From: Rhizobium sp. BK650 | GTDB taxonomy: Bacteria; Pseudomonadota; Alphaproteobacteria; Rhizobiales; Rhizobiaceae | Assembly (NCBI RefSeq): GCF_014195325.1 | Contig: NZ_JACIBK010000003.1 | Location: forward strand, 660,626 to 724,625 | Length of the DNA stretch: 64,000 nucleotides | Reading direction: 5' to 3' | Position numbers and translations under genes: made by a program | The notes under the pieces: generated by a model | What the model saw: only the letters and a program-made list of their open reading frames with translations | What the model was told of the DNA's origin: nothing | Databases searched by the model: none | Part shown: positions 17,592-27,800 of the stretch, one piece after another | Layout: the number at the start of each line of letters is the position of its first letter | Position numbering within the stretch: position 1 is the stretch's first letter

Positions 17592-18115
17592 GCACCTTTA
17601 TCGCACTTCTGCACAGTATTGTTCTGACGTCCGAGCGTCGCGTGATCATGGAGGATCTGCGAAAGCTTGCGGAAGAACTCGGCTATCGCGACCCGCGCAC
17701 GCTTGTCTCGACCGGCAATCTGGTCTTCGAGGCGGACGAGGTGCGACCGCATGAAGTCGAGGAACGACTTGAGAAGGCCTTTGAGGAAAAATTCGGCAAA
17801 CATGTCGACATCATCGTGCGCAGCGAATGCACCTGGATGGCGCTTTGCAGCGCCAATCCGTTCAAGGACGGCAAGGGTGATCAGGTGATCGTGCGCGTCA
17901 GCCGGCTGCCGATCGATCCGCAAAAGGTGGAGGCGTTGAAGCCGCTTCTTTCCGAGGGGCAGCGGATGGAATTGGTCGGCTGCGATCTCTGGATCGATTT
18001 CCACGGCAAGCCAAGCCAGTCGAAATTGCTTTCGGCGCTGACGACCAAGCGCATGGGCGTTGGCACGCTGCGCAACTGGAACACCGTGCGCGGCCTTTTT
18101 GAGATGGTCGTATAG
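17588..18115 (+). CDS. DUF1697 domain protein
   Basis: Soluble protein of 175 residues, family DUF1697, function unknown. Typical segments are [36 protein letters not shown] and the C-terminal [16 protein letters not shown]. The usual family opening reads like RGINVGG after ALL; here that stretch is HSIVLTS, so the N-terminal motif is altered. Last gene of the four-gene unit, overlapping DUF2267 by four bases and followed 122 bases later by thrS. Confidence 0.85.
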   Translation: MSTFIALLHSIVLTSERRVIMEDLRKLAEELGYRDPRTLVSTGNLVFEADEVRPHEVEERLEKAFEEKFGKHVDIIVRSECTWMALCSANPFKDGKGDQVIVRVSRLPIDPQKVEALKPLLSEGQRMELVGCDLWIDFHGKPSQSKLLSALTTKRMGVGTLRNWNTVRGLFEMVV

Positions 18116-18165
18116 GCAGGCTTTTCCTTTACTCAGAGAGCAAATATCAGTATCAGGCGGCAGCG

Positions 18166-18181
18166 CGTCCGCAGTCGGACG
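18166..18181 (+). promoter_or_regulatory. Hairpin in thrS leader
   Basis: CGTCCG-CAGT-CGGACG, a tight six-bp stem about 57 bases before the thrS start. It is followed by a moderately pyrimidine-rich stretch, not a true T-run. It could be a leader structure or the terminator of the upstream unit. No T-box features were recognised. Confidence 0.3.
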
Positions 18182-18237
18182 GCGCTTCCGTTTCAACCAC
18201 CCGCATTCGTTGGCGGGACTGGACAAGGAGAATTTCA

Positions 18238-20244
18238 ATGTCCCAATCCGTTTCCCTGACATTTCCCGATGGTTCGGTGCGCAGCTTCGAAAGCGGCGCG
18301 ACCGGCAAGGATGTCGCCGAATCCATCTCCAAGTCGCTGGCCAAGAGTGCCGTCGCCATTGCGATCGACGGCACCGTACGCGACCTCTCCGATGCCGTCA
18401 CGGATGGCAAGATCGAGATCATCACCCGCAAGGACCCGCGCGCGCTGGAGCTGATTAGGCATGACGCTGCGCACGTGATGGCTGAAGCCGTGCAGGAAAT
18501 CTGGCCCGGCACGCAAGTAACGATCGGCCCCGTCATCGAGAACGGCTTCTATTACGATTTCGCCAAGAACGAGCCTTTTACGCCCGACGATCTGCCCAAG
18601 ATCGAAAAGAAGATGAAGGAGATCATTGCCCGCAATGCGCCCTTCACCAAACAGATCTGGTCGCGCGAGAAGGCCAAGAAAGTTTTTGCCGCCAAGGGCG
18701 AAAACTACAAAGTCGAGCTCGTGGACGCGATTCCCGAAGGGCAGGATCTGAAGATATACAATCAGGGCGAATGGTTCGACCTCTGCCGTGGCCCGCACAT
18801 GGCCTCCACCGGCCAGATCGGCACGGCGTTCAAGCTGATGAAGGTTGCCGGTGCTTACTGGCGCGGCGATAGCAACAACGCCATGCTGTCACGCATCTAC
18901 GGCACGGCATGGGCTGACCAGGCCGACCTCGACAATTACCTGCACATGCTGGCGGAGGCCGAAAAGCGCGATCACCGCAAGCTCGGCCGCGAAATGGACC
19001 TGTTCCACTTTCAGGAAGAAGGTCCGGGCGTCGTGTTCTGGCATGGCAAGGGCTGGCGCATCTTTCAGACGCTCGTCGCCTATATGCGGCGTCGCCTGGC
19101 TGCCGACTATCAGGAAGTCAACGCGCCGCAGGTGCTCGACACCGCGCTCTGGGAAACCTCGGGTCACTGGGGATGGTACCAGGAAAACATGTTTGCCGTG
19201 AAATCGGCGCATGCGATGACGCATCCGGAAGACAAGGAAGCTGACAATCGCGTCTTTGCGCTCAAGCCGATGAACTGCCCCGGCCACGTGCAGATATTCA
19301 AGCATGGCCTGAAGTCCTATCGCGAGCTGCCGATCCGTCTTGCCGAGTTCGGCACGGTGCATCGTTACGAGCCTTCCGGCGCACTGCACGGTCTGATGCG
19401 CGTGCGGGGCTTCACGCAGGACGATGCGCATATCTTCTGCACCGACGAGCAGATGGCCGCCGAATGCCTGAAGATCAATGATCTCATCCTCTCGGTCTAT
19501 GAGGACTTCGGCTTCAAGGAGATCGTCGTGAAGCTCTCCACCCGCCCGGACAAGCGTGTCGGAACCGATGCGCTATGGGACCGTGCGGAAGCCGTCATGA
19601 CCGATGTCTTGAAGACGATTGAGGCGCAATCCGAAGGCCGCATCAAGACCGGCATCCTGCCGGGCGAGGGCGCTTTCTATGGGCCGAAGTTCGAATATAC
19701 GCTGAAGGACGCGATCGGCCGCGAATGGCAGTGCGGGACGACGCAGGTCGACTTCAACCTGCCGGAGCGCTTCGGCGCCTTCTATATCGACAGCAACTCG
19801 GAAAAAACGCAGCCAGTCATGATCCACCGTGCCATCTGCGGCTCGATGGAACGTTTCCTCGGAATCCTGATCGAGAACTTTGCCGGCCATCTGCCGCTGT
19901 GGATTTCGCCGCTGCAGGTCGTCGTCGCGACGATCACATCCGAAGCCGACGGCTATGGCCAGGAAGTGGCCGATGCGCTGCGCGAAGCGGGCCTTCATGT
20001 CGAAACCGACTTCCGTAACGAGAAGATCAACTACAAGATCCGCGAACATTCCGTTACGAAAGTTCCCGTCATCATCGTCTGCGGCAGGAAGGAAGCAGAG
20101 GAGCGCACGGTCAATATCCGTCGCCTCGGCAGCCAGGAACAGGTGTCGATGCATCTCGACTCGGCGATTGAAAGCCTTGCCCTGGAGGCAACGCCACCCG
20201 ATATCCGTCGCAAGCTCGAGGCAAAAAAGGCCAAGGCGGCCTGA
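18238..20244 (+). CDS. thrS: Threonine-tRNA ligase
   Basis: Class II aminoacyl-tRNA synthetase charging tRNA-Thr; 668 residues, slightly longer than E. coli ThrRS. Order of domains: N-terminal TGS (about 1-65), editing N2 domain with [15 protein letters not shown] and CRGPHM, catalytic core with [14 protein letters not shown], motif 2 around [20 protein letters not shown] and motif 3 around [19 protein letters not shown], then the anticodon-binding domain (last 110 residues). The zinc ligands Cys and His are in place. GGAG precedes the ATG. Housekeeping gene with its own leader. Confidence 0.97.
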   Translation: MSQSVSLTFPDGSVRSFESGATGKDVAESISKSLAKSAVAIAIDGTVRDLSDAVTDGKIEIITRKDPRALELIRHDAAHVMAEAVQEIWPGTQVTIGPVIENGFYYDFAKNEPFTPDDLPKIEKKMKEIIARNAPFTKQIWSREKAKKVFAAKGENYKVELVDAIPEGQDLKIYNQGEWFDLCRGPHMASTGQIGTAFKLMKVAGAYWRGDSNNAMLSRIYGTAWADQADLDNYLHMLAEAEKRDHRKLGREMDLFHFQEEGPGVVFWHGKGWRIFQTLVAYMRRRLAADYQEVNAPQVLDTALWETSGHWGWYQENMFAVKSAHAMTHPEDKEADNRVFALKPMNCPGHVQIFKHGLKSYRELPIRLAEFGTVHRYEPSGALHGLMRVRGFTQDDAHIFCTDEQMAAECLKINDLILSVYEDFGFKEIVVKLSTRPDKRVGTDALWDRAEAVMTDVLKTIEAQSEGRIKTGILPGEGAFYGPKFEYTLKDAIGREWQCGTTQVDFNLPERFGAFYIDSNSEKTQPVMIHRAICGSMERFLGILIENFAGHLPLWISPLQVVVATITSEADGYGQEVADALREAGLHVETDFRNEKINYKIREHSVTKVPVIIVCGRKEAEERTVNIRRLGSQEQVSMHLDSAIESLALEATPPDIRRKLEAKKAKAA

Positions 20245-20265
20245 AAATTGCCTTTCAGGCGGTGG

Positions 20266-20294
20266 CAGCGCCGGCATTGATCTGTCCGGCGCTG
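20266..20294 (+). terminator. Hairpin after thrS
   Basis: CAGCGCCGG (20266-20274) and CCGGCGCTG (20286-20294) form a perfect nine-bp stem 22 bases after the thrS stop. There is no T-run, so termination is possible but not certain. Confidence 0.4.
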
Positions 20295-20308
20295 TCAGAA
20301 ATCTGACA
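20293..20308. promoter_or_regulatory. Inverted repeat TGTCAGA-AA-TCTGACA
   Basis: A perfect seven-bp inverted repeat with a two-base spacer, followed by TAATATA at 20316-20322, which could be a -10 element. It lies 53 bases before a possible 56-codon gene at 20362 and looks like a dimeric repressor site. Confidence 0.45.
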
Positions 20309-20361
20309 TGCGACAGTAATATAGCCGCCACAGAACAGGGACGGGTTTAATCCCGAAAGGG

Positions 20362-20532
20362 ATGCTAGGGCGCTTCAAAGAGCTTTCTTACGCGAACGAA
20401 CGGGATCCGCGCATGAAGCGCCGGTTCGATGATGCTGCGCCTGTCGCTGCCGATCCGCGAGCTTTGTGGCCTTTCAGGCACGACGATCATAGCGCATGTC
20501 GGCTGGGTACAGTCCTTCGAAGATTTGGGTAG
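20362..20532 (+). CDS. Possible small basic protein, 56 residues
   Basis: Short open frame (ATG after GAAAGGG) beginning MLGRFKELSYANERDPRMKR, highly charged, without a membrane segment. It is downstream of a symmetric site at 20293-20308 and a TAATATA box, which makes a transcript plausible. Overlapping frames on both strands are equally open, so coding status is doubtful. The rest of 20245-20650 shows nothing else firm. Confidence 0.3.
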   Translation: MLGRFKELSYANERDPRMKRRFDDAAPVAADPRALWPFRHDDHSACRLGTVLRRFG

Positions 20533-20650
20533 CTGCAGCGATCGTAAGGATCTGCTCGCTCGCCTCTTTGAGGCCGTCTTCTCTATGGCGCCGAAGAAGG
20601 CCTCCACCAAGCGCGCCGGCTAAGAACTTCCTGGTATTGCGGATGCGGCG

Positions 20651-21760
20651 TCAATCGAGGCTGGCGCCGTCGCCGCTGCCCTGAAGGTCTTCATATGACG
20701 GCAGAGGCGCCTGCGGCGGTATCTGTCCGCCCGGCTGGGGCACGCCCTTGGGTGCCGGCGCAGTCTGTCCCGACGGCAATGCCGTCGCGGCAGGGGCAAT
20801 CGGCTGCTGGGCCTGCTGGTCCTTCATCAGCACTTCGACATCGGTGTTGACGCCGGCAGTGACCGTGAAGTCGCGCTGATAAATCTTGTCCTTGTTGCGG
20901 GCGACCGCCGTGTATTCGCCTTCGGACAGGATCATGGTCGGGAAGGCGCTCACACTTTCACCGACGCTGTCACCTGCCGCCGTCAGGATCGACCAGGCGG
21001 TATCGGCGATCGCTTCGCCGCCCGTTTCCGACACCAGCTTGAAATTGATCTGCGCCGCCCTGTGCTGGATCGTTGCTTCGGTCAGCTTGCCGGCCTCAAC
21101 CTGGATATCGGCGCGGATGCTGGCATTGACGTTGCCATATTCGGAAACGATGTGATAGGTGCCGGCATTGAGGCGCACCACGGTATTCGGCGGGACGTCG
21201 GCCATGACAAGGCCGCGCTCACCGTCATCGCGAACTTCCGAGGAATAGATCGAGAAGCTCAACTGATCCGGGCGGATGCGGACATCGGAACCGGATACGG
21301 CATTGAGCAACAGGCCGCCGGCATCGAGCACGATCACCTGCTTGTCGACCTGGCCTTCATCCGGCACCGTCAGCTTCTTGGTCACGCCAGCGCGGCCGAA
21401 GGAAACGTTGACGAAATAATCCCCTGCGGCGAGCTGGAAGGCTGCGCTGCCGCCCCGCGAGCTCGCGATCAGCGGCAGCTTGCCGTCGCTTCCTGCAACG
21501 GGGCTGAATACATACCACGAAAGCCCGTCGTCGACAGGCGCACCATCGGCCGTGAGTTTCGCTTCCAGCGAAACGTCACACAGGTGTACACCTTCCTGCG
21601 TCGCACCCGGCGCGATGAACGCATTGAGCTTCGGCATTTTCGGTGTCGATTCGAGCTGCTTGAACCCCTTGAAAGCATCCTGGGCGGCAACGCCAAACGG
21701 CGTCAGCATGACGAGGGCAACAGCAAGGCAGATTCGTGCAAAAGGCAAAATGCCAAACAT
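20651..21760 (-). CDS. Exported hypothetical protein with beta-rich repeats
   Basis: Secreted protein of 369 residues from the ATG at 21760, not assigned to a named family. A clean signal peptide is at residues 1-26 ([24 protein letters not shown]). The body is beta-rich and appears to hold three or four similar modules with phrases such as [27 protein letters not shown] and [14 protein letters not shown], like carboxypeptidase-regulatory or Ig-type folds. A Pro/Gln-rich tail of about 50 residues follows. A GTG 14 codons upstream is possible but would hide the signal. It starts 112 bases from a divergent nitroreductase gene. Confidence 0.75.
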   Translation of the reverse strand: MFGILPFARICLAVALVMLTPFGVAAQDAFKGFKQLESTPKMPKLNAFIAPGATQEGVHLCDVSLEAKLTADGAPVDDGLSWYVFSPVAGSDGKLPLIASSRGGSAAFQLAAGDYFVNVSFGRAGVTKKLTVPDEGQVDKQVIVLDAGGLLLNAVSGSDVRIRPDQLSFSIYSSEVRDDGERGLVMADVPPNTVVRLNAGTYHIVSEYGNVNASIRADIQVEAGKLTEATIQHRAAQINFKLVSETGGEAIADTAWSILTAAGDSVGESVSAFPTMILSEGEYTAVARNKDKIYQRDFTVTAGVNTDVEVLMKDQQAQQPIAPAATALPSGQTAPAPKGVPQPGGQIPPQAPLPSYEDLQGSGDGASLD

Positions 21761-21872
21761 CCTGTTCGTGAACCGATTGACTTCTGAAATCGCAGCGTCC
21801 ACTTCAAGACCAATGCCATGGCAAATTCAAGACCTCTGGCTTCCTCTGCATACAAATGAGAGTTTCTCCCGT

Positions 21873-22457
21873 ATGAAATCCGACATCAAGCTGATCGATT
21901 ATCTCTCGGTGCGCCGCTCCATACCGGCGTTTCAGATGTGCGAACCGGGCCCGGAAAAGAGCGAGATCGAGGAAATTCTGCGCCTTGCCTCGCGCGTTCC
22001 CGATCACGGCAAGCTCGCCCCCTGGCGCTTCATCGTCTATCGCGGCGAAGAGCGCGTGCGGCTCGGCGAAGAGCTGCTAAAGCTGGCGCTCGAAGCAAAG
22101 CCCGACCTTTCCGAGGAAATGATCCAGGTGGAACGCACGCGCTTTACCCGCGCGCCTGTCGTCGTCGGCATCGTCAGCAAGGCCGGCCCACATTTCAAGA
22201 TCCCGGAATGGGAGCAGATCATGTCGGCGGGGGCACTGTGCTTCAACGTCATCCTGGCTGCCAATGCGCATGGCTATGTCGCCAACTGGCTGACGGAATG
22301 GTTTGCTTATGACGAGCGCGCTTATCCGCTGCTCGGCGTTCAGCCGGGCGAGAGGGTTGCCGGCTTTGTCCATATCGGCTCGACCACGTTCCCCGCTGTC
22401 GAGCGTCCGCGTCCCGAACTGACCGAGACTGTTACCTGGGTCGGCGGTGAAGTCTGA
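21873..22457 (+). CDS. Nitroreductase family protein
   Basis: FMN-dependent oxidoreductase of 194 residues. The N-terminal FMN-binding [20 protein letters not shown], then [20 protein letters not shown] and the C-terminal [16 protein letters not shown] match the YdjA/RutE-like branch of the family. The start at 21873 is taken because the frame upstream looks non-coding. Its stop overlaps the start of a flavin reductase gene by one base (TGATG), so the two flavoenzymes are translated together. Natural substrate unknown. Confidence 0.9.
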   Translation: MKSDIKLIDYLSVRRSIPAFQMCEPGPEKSEIEEILRLASRVPDHGKLAPWRFIVYRGEERVRLGEELLKLALEAKPDLSEEMIQVERTRFTRAPVVVGIVSKAGPHFKIPEWEQIMSAGALCFNVILAANAHGYVANWLTEWFAYDERAYPLLGVQPGERVAGFVHIGSTTFPAVERPRPELTETVTWVGGEV

Positions 22458-23059
22458 TGTTCTATACAACGGATACCAACCGGCACGGGCTGGCGCATGA
22501 TCCCTTCAAGGCGATCGTCGCGCCGCGCCCGATCGGCTGGATCGGCAGCAAGGGCAGAGACGAATCGATCAATCTCGCGCCCTATTCTTTCTTCAATGCT
22601 GTCGCCGACAAGCCGAAGCTGGTGATGTTTTCGTCGAGCGGGCATAAGCACAGCCAGCGAAACGCCAGAGAAACCGGCGTCTTCACCTGCAATTTTATCA
22701 GCCGTAATCTGGCGGAAAAGATGAACCTTTCCTCGGCCGCCCTGCCTTATGGAGTGAGCGAATTCGAATTTGCAGGATTGACCCCAATGCAGGCGGAGTT
22801 GATCGACGCGCCCTATGTGGCTGAGGCCCTTGCCGTGCTAGAATGCAGGGTGACCGAGATCATCGAGCCGAAGACACTGTCTGGCGAAGCGACCGAAAAC
22901 GTCTTCGTCTTCGGCCAAGTTGTCGGCATCCATATCGACGAAGCCATCATCAGAGATGGCCGGTTCGATGCGGCGCTGGCGCAGCCGGTCGCGCGCATGG
23001 GCTATATGGATTATTGCGAGGGCAGCGACGTCTTCGAAATGTTCAGGCCGAGAGTTTGA
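22457..23059 (+). CDS. Flavin reductase family protein
   Basis: FMN-binding split-barrel protein of 200 residues, flavin reductase/DIM6-NTAB type. Recognised from FKAIVAPRPIGWIGSKG, INLAPYSFFNAVADKPKLVM and TGVFTCNFISRNLAEKMN. It could supply reduced flavin or act as a reductase itself. Coupled to the nitroreductase by a one-base overlap. No monooxygenase partner is visible nearby. Confidence 0.9.
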   Translation: MFYTTDTNRHGLAHDPFKAIVAPRPIGWIGSKGRDESINLAPYSFFNAVADKPKLVMFSSSGHKHSQRNARETGVFTCNFISRNLAEKMNLSSAALPYGVSEFEFAGLTPMQAELIDAPYVAEALAVLECRVTEIIEPKTLSGEATENVFVFGQVVGIHIDEAIIRDGRFDAALAQPVARMGYMDYCEGSDVFEMFRPRV

Positions 23060-23183
23060 CGGCTGACGCGCAAACCTGGATAAATCCTAACGAATATGGT
23101 GAACCAATCATAAACTTTTTCCGGCTACCGTCATTGCATTGAATGAGGCGCGAGGGAATCGCGTCCAGTGCTGGGGCGCGTTC

Positions 23184-24314
23184 GTGATCATTGAGGCATT
23201 TCTTCGTTGGGTCGAAACGGCCAAGAGCGCCGACAGGGCGGCCGCGGCAAGCGCCCTCGGACGCGTCTATCTCAAATCGGAAATGTCGGACGAGCGGCGC
23301 GACGTTGCCGAAAAGGCGATGACCTATCTGCTCGACGATCCGTCGCCGCGCGTGCGGCTAGCACTTGCAGAAGCGATCGCCTGGGCGCCGCATGCGCCGC
23401 GCAATATCATTCTTTCGCTCGCCCAGGACCAGCCGGAGATCGCCTGCCATGCCGTGACCTGCTCGCCCTTGTTGACGGATGCCGATCTTGTCGACTTAGC
23501 AGCGCGCGGTAGCGGCACAACGCGCATGCTGATTGCGGCGCGTGCCCATGTCACTCGCCCGGTTTCGGCAGCGCTCGCCGAAGTCGGCGACGAAGACGAA
23601 GTTCTTTGCCTGCTCGAAAATGATGGCGCGTCGATTTCGGCCCATTCCCTGAAGCGGATTGCCGAACGGCTTGGCGACATCTGCGATATCAGGAACCTGC
23701 TTCTCGACCGCAGCGACCTGCCAGCCGATGCCCGCCAGCTTCTGACGCAGCATGTCAGCAATGCGCTGGTCGGCCTGCCGTTGGCGCAGGCAGCGATCGG
23801 CCTGCAGAGACTGCAGCGCATCAGCCGCGAGGCGACGGAAGCGGCAATCGTTTCCATCGCGGGCGATATCGCGCCAATCGAAGTGCCTGATCTCGTCGAA
23901 CATCTTCGCCTCAGCGACCGGCTGACGCCATCCTTCCTCATGCATGCGCTGTGCTGCGGCAAGGTGGAATTCTTCGCCTGCGCCATCGTCAACCTGTCGG
24001 GTTGCAGCGACCGACGCGTGCGGGCGATTCTCGCCACCGGCCGTATGCATGCGGTACGTGCGCTCTATGAATCCGCCGGCCTGCCGCGCGATATCAGCAT
24101 TATCTTCGTGGAAGCGACGTTCCTGTGGCGTGAGGCTTCGAGAAAGACATCGACCTCGCTGCTCGGCAGCATCTGTGGGCGCCTGCTTGAGAAATTCCAC
24201 AACCGGATCGGGCAGCATGATGCCGTCGGCGAGTTGCTTGACATGGTGGAAAAGCTGCATGTGGCCGAGCAGCGCCGCTCGGCCCGTGTCTACGCGTCGC
24301 TTGCGGCTGCTTAA
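23184..24314 (+). CDS. DUF2336 domain protein (HEAT-like)
   Basis: Helical protein of 376 residues in the alphaproteobacterial DUF2336 family, function not established. HEAT-like repeats are visible at the start (VAEKAMTYLLDDPSPRVRLA, then LAEAIAWAPHAPRNIILSLA). The GTG at 23184 is preferred (IIEAFLRWVETAKSADRAAA follows it) because TGGGG precedes it. An ATG 15 codons upstream lacks a ribosome site. Its last four bases overlap the end of a convergent gene. Monocistronic. Confidence 0.82.
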   Translation: MIIEAFLRWVETAKSADRAAAASALGRVYLKSEMSDERRDVAEKAMTYLLDDPSPRVRLALAEAIAWAPHAPRNIILSLAQDQPEIACHAVTCSPLLTDADLVDLAARGSGTTRMLIAARAHVTRPVSAALAEVGDEDEVLCLLENDGASISAHSLKRIAERLGDICDIRNLLLDRSDLPADARQLLTQHVSNALVGLPLAQAAIGLQRLQRISREATEAAIVSIAGDIAPIEVPDLVEHLRLSDRLTPSFLMHALCCGKVEFFACAIVNLSGCSDRRVRAILATGRMHAVRALYESAGLPRDISIIFVEATFLWREASRKTSTSLLGSICGRLLEKFHNRIGQHDAVGELLDMVEKLHVAEQRRSARVYASLAAA

Positions 24315-24718
24315 TCGCTCAATCGCGCAGCGACCCAGGAGTAGGTTGCCGAAACAAAATGCAGCGGCTTCGTCAGCTTGCTTTTCACGTCGTGGCCGGA
24401 GGGCAGATTGGTGCGAACGCGCTCGGCAATATTGTCTACAAACCCACCCAGACCATCCCGCTGTTCTGCCACCTCAGGGGTTGCTGGCGCAACAGGCGCC
24501 GGCTTGGCCGGTTCGGCAGCAGCAAGCGATTTCGGCGCCTCGCAGACGGCAATGACAGTCGGATAGCTGGCGTTGGCATAGGCCTTCAGCCGCTGTTCGG
24601 CTTCGGCATCGCAGGCGACGACGGTTTCCCAGTGTTTGTCGACGGTGGCGACATAATTGCACTGGCTGACGGAATCATCGCAACCGAGAATCGTCATGGC
24701 GATGAGCACGGCTTGCAT
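24311..24718 (-). CDS. Hypothetical protein, 135 residues
   Basis: Not recognised. A short hydrophobic N-terminus MQAVLIAMTILGC could be a minimal lipoprotein or export signal, though it lacks a basic residue. Then come a Cys-containing segment (DSVSQCNYVATVDKHWETVV), a Pro/Ala linker and a C-terminal segment with ERVRTNLPSGHDVKSKLTKP. GGAGGCAG stands before the ATG, which supports the start. It converges on the DUF2336 gene with a four-base overlap. Confidence 0.6.
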   Translation of the reverse strand: MQAVLIAMTILGCDDSVSQCNYVATVDKHWETVVACDAEAEQRLKAYANASYPTVIAVCEAPKSLAAAEPAKPAPVAPATPEVAEQRDGLGGFVDNIAERVRTNLPSGHDVKSKLTKPLHFVSATYSWVAARLSD

Positions 24719-24849
24719 ATTCTGCCTCCATGGCTATTGAGCGTGTCATCATCTTCGAAAGTTGAATTTCAACGGAATGAAGGCAACGCCATTAACTCAT
24801 CGTTATCTAGGCGAAAAATTGCGTGGCCATTGCAGGAACTGGAGTGAGA

Positions 24850-25311
24850 ATGCTCGTCACCATTGGCCTGGAGCCACCGCGTCAGGATGGCGTGATCCGT
24901 CTTCTGGAACTCTCCGACGCCTATGCCCAGTCGCTCTATCCGCCTGAGAGCAACCACCTCGTCGATATTGCAACGCTGGAAAAGCCGTCGGTGAGTTTCC
25001 TCGTCGCGCGCAACGGCAGCGGAATCGTCGGCTGCTGTGCACTGGTCGAGGCGGGCGACGGCACGGCCGAAATTAAGCGCATGTTCGTCGATCCTGAAGC
25101 GAGAGGCCTGAAGGTCGCAAGCCGGCTGATGGATCGGCTGGAAGATATTAGCCGGGAGAAGGGGCTCAAGGCCATCCGGCTCGAGACCGGAATCTACCAG
25201 CCGGAAGCGATCGGCCTCTACAAGAAGTACGGATATTTTGAGATCGGGCCTTTCGGATCGTATCAGCCGGACCCGCTGAGCCTGTTTATGGAAAAGCGAC
25301 TGACCCTGTAA
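24850..25311 (+). CDS. GNAT family N-acetyltransferase
   Basis: Acetyl-CoA-dependent acyltransferase of 153 residues. Motif A is clear: AEIKRMFVDPEARGLKVASR (the acetyl-CoA pyrophosphate loop reads RGLKVA rather than RGxGxG/A). The C-terminal QPEAIGLYKKYGYFEIGPFG is typical of the PhnO/ElaA-like group. The ATG at 24850 follows GGAGTGAG; an in-frame ATG nine codons upstream is less likely. Substrate unknown. It converges with the AI-2E transporter gene, 22 bases apart. Confidence 0.88.
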   Translation: MLVTIGLEPPRQDGVIRLLELSDAYAQSLYPPESNHLVDIATLEKPSVSFLVARNGSGIVGCCALVEAGDGTAEIKRMFVDPEARGLKVASRLMDRLEDISREKGLKAIRLETGIYQPEAIGLYKKYGYFEIGPFGSYQPDPLSLFMEKRLTL

Positions 25312-25333
25312 GCGACCTTCGACTGACGGAAGA

Positions 25334-26518
25334 TTAACGCTCCGCAGCGCGCTGCACCGGCGGCGCTTGATCGTCGAGAACGATCTGTGGACCTGCATCG
25401 GCGGTGCGGACTTCATGTATCCATTCGCGCCAGATCGCGACCAGCAACGCCATCAGCACCGGGCCGATGAAAAGGCCAAGGAAGCCCATGGTCTTCACGC
25501 CGCCGACGAGACCGAAGAAGGTCGGCAGGAATGGCAGCTTGATCGGTCCGCCGACGAGCTTCGGGCGTAGCGTCTTGTCGACGATGAAGAGTTCGACCGT
25601 GCCCCAGACGAAGAGGCCGATACCGGCGACATGCGAACCGCTGGCGAGCAGATAGACGGATACCAGCGTGAAGGAGAGCGGCGCGCCACCCGGAATTAGC
25701 GCCATGACGCCGGTCAGCACGCCAAGCGTGACCGGAGAGGGCACGCCGGCGATCCAATAGGCGAGGCCGAGCACGATGCCTTCACCGATGGCAATCAGCG
25801 TCATGCCCATGACGGTCGAACTGATCGTGGCAGGCACGACGCGGGAAATACGCTCCCAGCGGTTCGGCAGGATGCGCTCGCCCAGCATGTCGATCTGCTT
25901 TGAGAAGGAGAAGCCGTCGCGATAGACGAAGAAGAGAGCAATCAGCATGAACAGCAGCGTCAGGAACAGGTGGAAGGCGCCGCCGCCTGCCGCCAGAACC
26001 GCGCGGTAAATGTTGCCGATATGAGCGCCGCTGACGGCCTGGATAAGCTCACCCATGGCGCCAGGGCTGCCGATATATTTCGTCCAGAGCTCATCGAGAT
26101 AGGGACCGGCGAACGGCAGCGCGATGATCCACTGCGGCGTTTCCGCCCCAAAGCGGTTGGCGTGAATCGCCCAGGCAACCCAGGTGCGCACTTCGCCGGT
26201 CGTGTAGGCAACGGCAAGGCCGATCGGAATGACGAGGAAGGTGAGAATAAGGATGATTGCGATGGTCGCGGCAATGGTCGTATTGCCGCCCACGCGGGCG
26301 AGGAGCTTGCGATAAAGCGGCCAGCTCGCAAAGCCGATGACGAGGGCTGCAAGCACCGGCACGACGAAGCCGTAGAAGAAGTAGACGCCGGCTGCGGCGA
26401 CGAGCACGAGCAGCCAGCGGGCAGCCGAAATGGAGGGGATCAGCGGCGTACGTATCGTCGCCGACGGCCCAAGCCATCGCGGCTCGGTATTGGTTTTCTG
26501 ACGATCAAACACACCCAC
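25334..26518 (-). CDS. AI-2E family transporter
   Basis: Polytopic membrane protein of 394 residues in the AI-2E/PerM family, which includes exporters and Na+/H+ antiporters as well as the TqsA transporter. About eight hydrophobic segments: two near the N-terminus (WLLVLVAAAGVYFFYGFVVP), a soluble loop, then the conserved core with VLTGVMALIPGGAPLSFTLV and LPFLPTFFGLVGGVKTMGFL. It starts at GTG after GAGG. The name does not prove autoinducer transport; the solute is unknown. Monocistronic. Confidence 0.88.
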   Translation of the reverse strand: MGVFDRQKTNTEPRWLGPSATIRTPLIPSISAARWLLVLVAAAGVYFFYGFVVPVLAALVIGFASWPLYRKLLARVGGNTTIAATIAIILILTFLVIPIGLAVAYTTGEVRTWVAWAIHANRFGAETPQWIIALPFAGPYLDELWTKYIGSPGAMGELIQAVSGAHIGNIYRAVLAAGGGAFHLFLTLLFMLIALFFVYRDGFSFSKQIDMLGERILPNRWERISRVVPATISSTVMGMTLIAIGEGIVLGLAYWIAGVPSPVTLGVLTGVMALIPGGAPLSFTLVSVYLLASGSHVAGIGLFVWGTVELFIVDKTLRPKLVGGPIKLPFLPTFFGLVGGVKTMGFLGLFIGPVLMALLVAIWREWIHEVRTADAGPQIVLDDQAPPVQRAAER

Positions 26519-26634
26519 GCGCGCCTCTTTTTATTGTTGTCTTAGTTTATGGGCTATGAACCAGGCGGTTTCAAGGTCCGCCCGGATAAAGCGTATACAA
26601 AGCGTGGTTGTTTCAGCTTCTCATCGCCTCGATA

Positions 26635-27771
26635 TTATTGAGGGCGGCGGTTGATCTTGAAAGCGTAGAACTGACTCTTCTGGCCGGTCGAGAAATTATT
26701 GTCCGAACCGAGGATCAGGACATCAGTGCCATCCTTCGCCTTGCCGATTGCCATAGCCTCGATATTGTCGGGCGTCAGGCCGATGGCGCGGAGGTCCAGC
26801 ACCTGGTTTTTGCGGGCCGGGACGACGCGCTGGTCGCTCTTGGCAAGCGAGGCGATGGCGGAGACATCGGTCGCACCGTGGAGATCCATCATGAAAAGCT
26901 TGACGTTGTTGCCAAAGCCCTGGGCGTAGCTGCGCTCGACGGCAAGCAGGCGGTGATCGTCAAGGGCAATCATTTCCGACATTCCATTGTCGTTGCCGCC
27001 GTCGGCCTTCGTGGCGGCCTGCGGGATTGGCGAGACCGGATAGACATACTGAGCCTTCGGCTCCCCGGTTGCGCCGTCGTAGCGGATAATGCGCGACAGG
27101 CTGCCTGTTGTCAGGCTGGGGTTCGGGCCGTCCTGATAGAGGGCTGCCTCAACGCCGACAAAGACATCACCGGACGGAGACACTGCGATATCCTCGAAGG
27201 CGAGGTTGTCGCGGATGCCCGTCGACTTGTCGGCGGTTGGTGCAAACCCATCCGGCAGCTTGAACTCGCGCACGAAGGCGCCATCAGGAGAGGTGACGCG
27301 CACGAAGGGGGCGATCAGCGCCTTGGCATCGCCTTCGCTACCCCAGTAAATGCCGTCCTTGCCGAAGCGGATGGATTCAGGATCGACGGTGCGCGAAGCG
27401 AAGGGCTGGCCGTTCTTGTCCTGGAGGGTGACATGCTTGACGACGGTGACGCCCTTCAGGCCGGCAGCGCTGACATCGATATCGAGATCGTAGAAGCGGG
27501 CCGGGGCCTTTTCGGAGCGGTCGTCGCTGATGGCGATGTAGTGGCCGGTGGCAGCATCGAAATCGAGGCCGGAAATGCCGCCGAATTCGACACCATTTTC
27601 CATCTGGCCGGTCGGGATGACGAATTCACCGAGATGGGAGAGCGAAATGGCGGCGGTGCAATCACCGAAGGGGCAGGCGGTCTCGACGGTAGCGCCGATA
27701 TCGGTGGCACAGAAGGAGGCGGTGCTGGACAGGAGAACAAATGCAGCAGTCGCAAGAAAACGCTTGGTCAT
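26635..27771 (-). CDS. Exported phytase-like esterase domain protein
   Basis: Periplasmic protein of 378 residues with an esterase-like activity of phytase domain (beta propeller). Signal peptide at about 1-22 (KRFLATAAFVLLSSTASFCA). Recognisable parts are GGISGLDFDAATGHYIAISD, RTVDPESIRFGKDGIYWGSE, FEDIAVSPSGDVFVGVE and the C-terminal NIEAMAIGKAKDGTDVLILG. The enzyme's actual substrate is unproven; phytate or another phosphoester is a family-level guess. It lies 145 bases beyond parE on the same strand, after parE's terminator, so it has its own promoter. Confidence 0.85.
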   Translation of the reverse strand: MTKRFLATAAFVLLSSTASFCATDIGATVETACPFGDCTAAISLSHLGEFVIPTGQMENGVEFGGISGLDFDAATGHYIAISDDRSEKAPARFYDLDIDVSAAGLKGVTVVKHVTLQDKNGQPFASRTVDPESIRFGKDGIYWGSEGDAKALIAPFVRVTSPDGAFVREFKLPDGFAPTADKSTGIRDNLAFEDIAVSPSGDVFVGVEAALYQDGPNPSLTTGSLSRIIRYDGATGEPKAQYVYPVSPIPQAATKADGGNDNGMSEMIALDDHRLLAVERSYAQGFGNNVKLFMMDLHGATDVSAIASLAKSDQRVVPARKNQVLDLRAIGLTPDNIEAMAIGKAKDGTDVLILGSDNNFSTGQKSQFYAFKINRRPQ

Positions 27772-27800
27772 GGCAAATATCCGGCAAAGGGTGGAAACAA

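Noticed and set aside
18116..18237. T-box or other tRNA-sensing leader before thrS
   Set aside because: No T-box sequence or antiterminator structure found; only a six-bp hairpin. T-boxes are also rare in this phylum.
20365..20610. Leftward open frame of 81 codons after thrS
   Set aside because: No ribosome site and no conserved look; it competes with a rightward frame that has better upstream signals.
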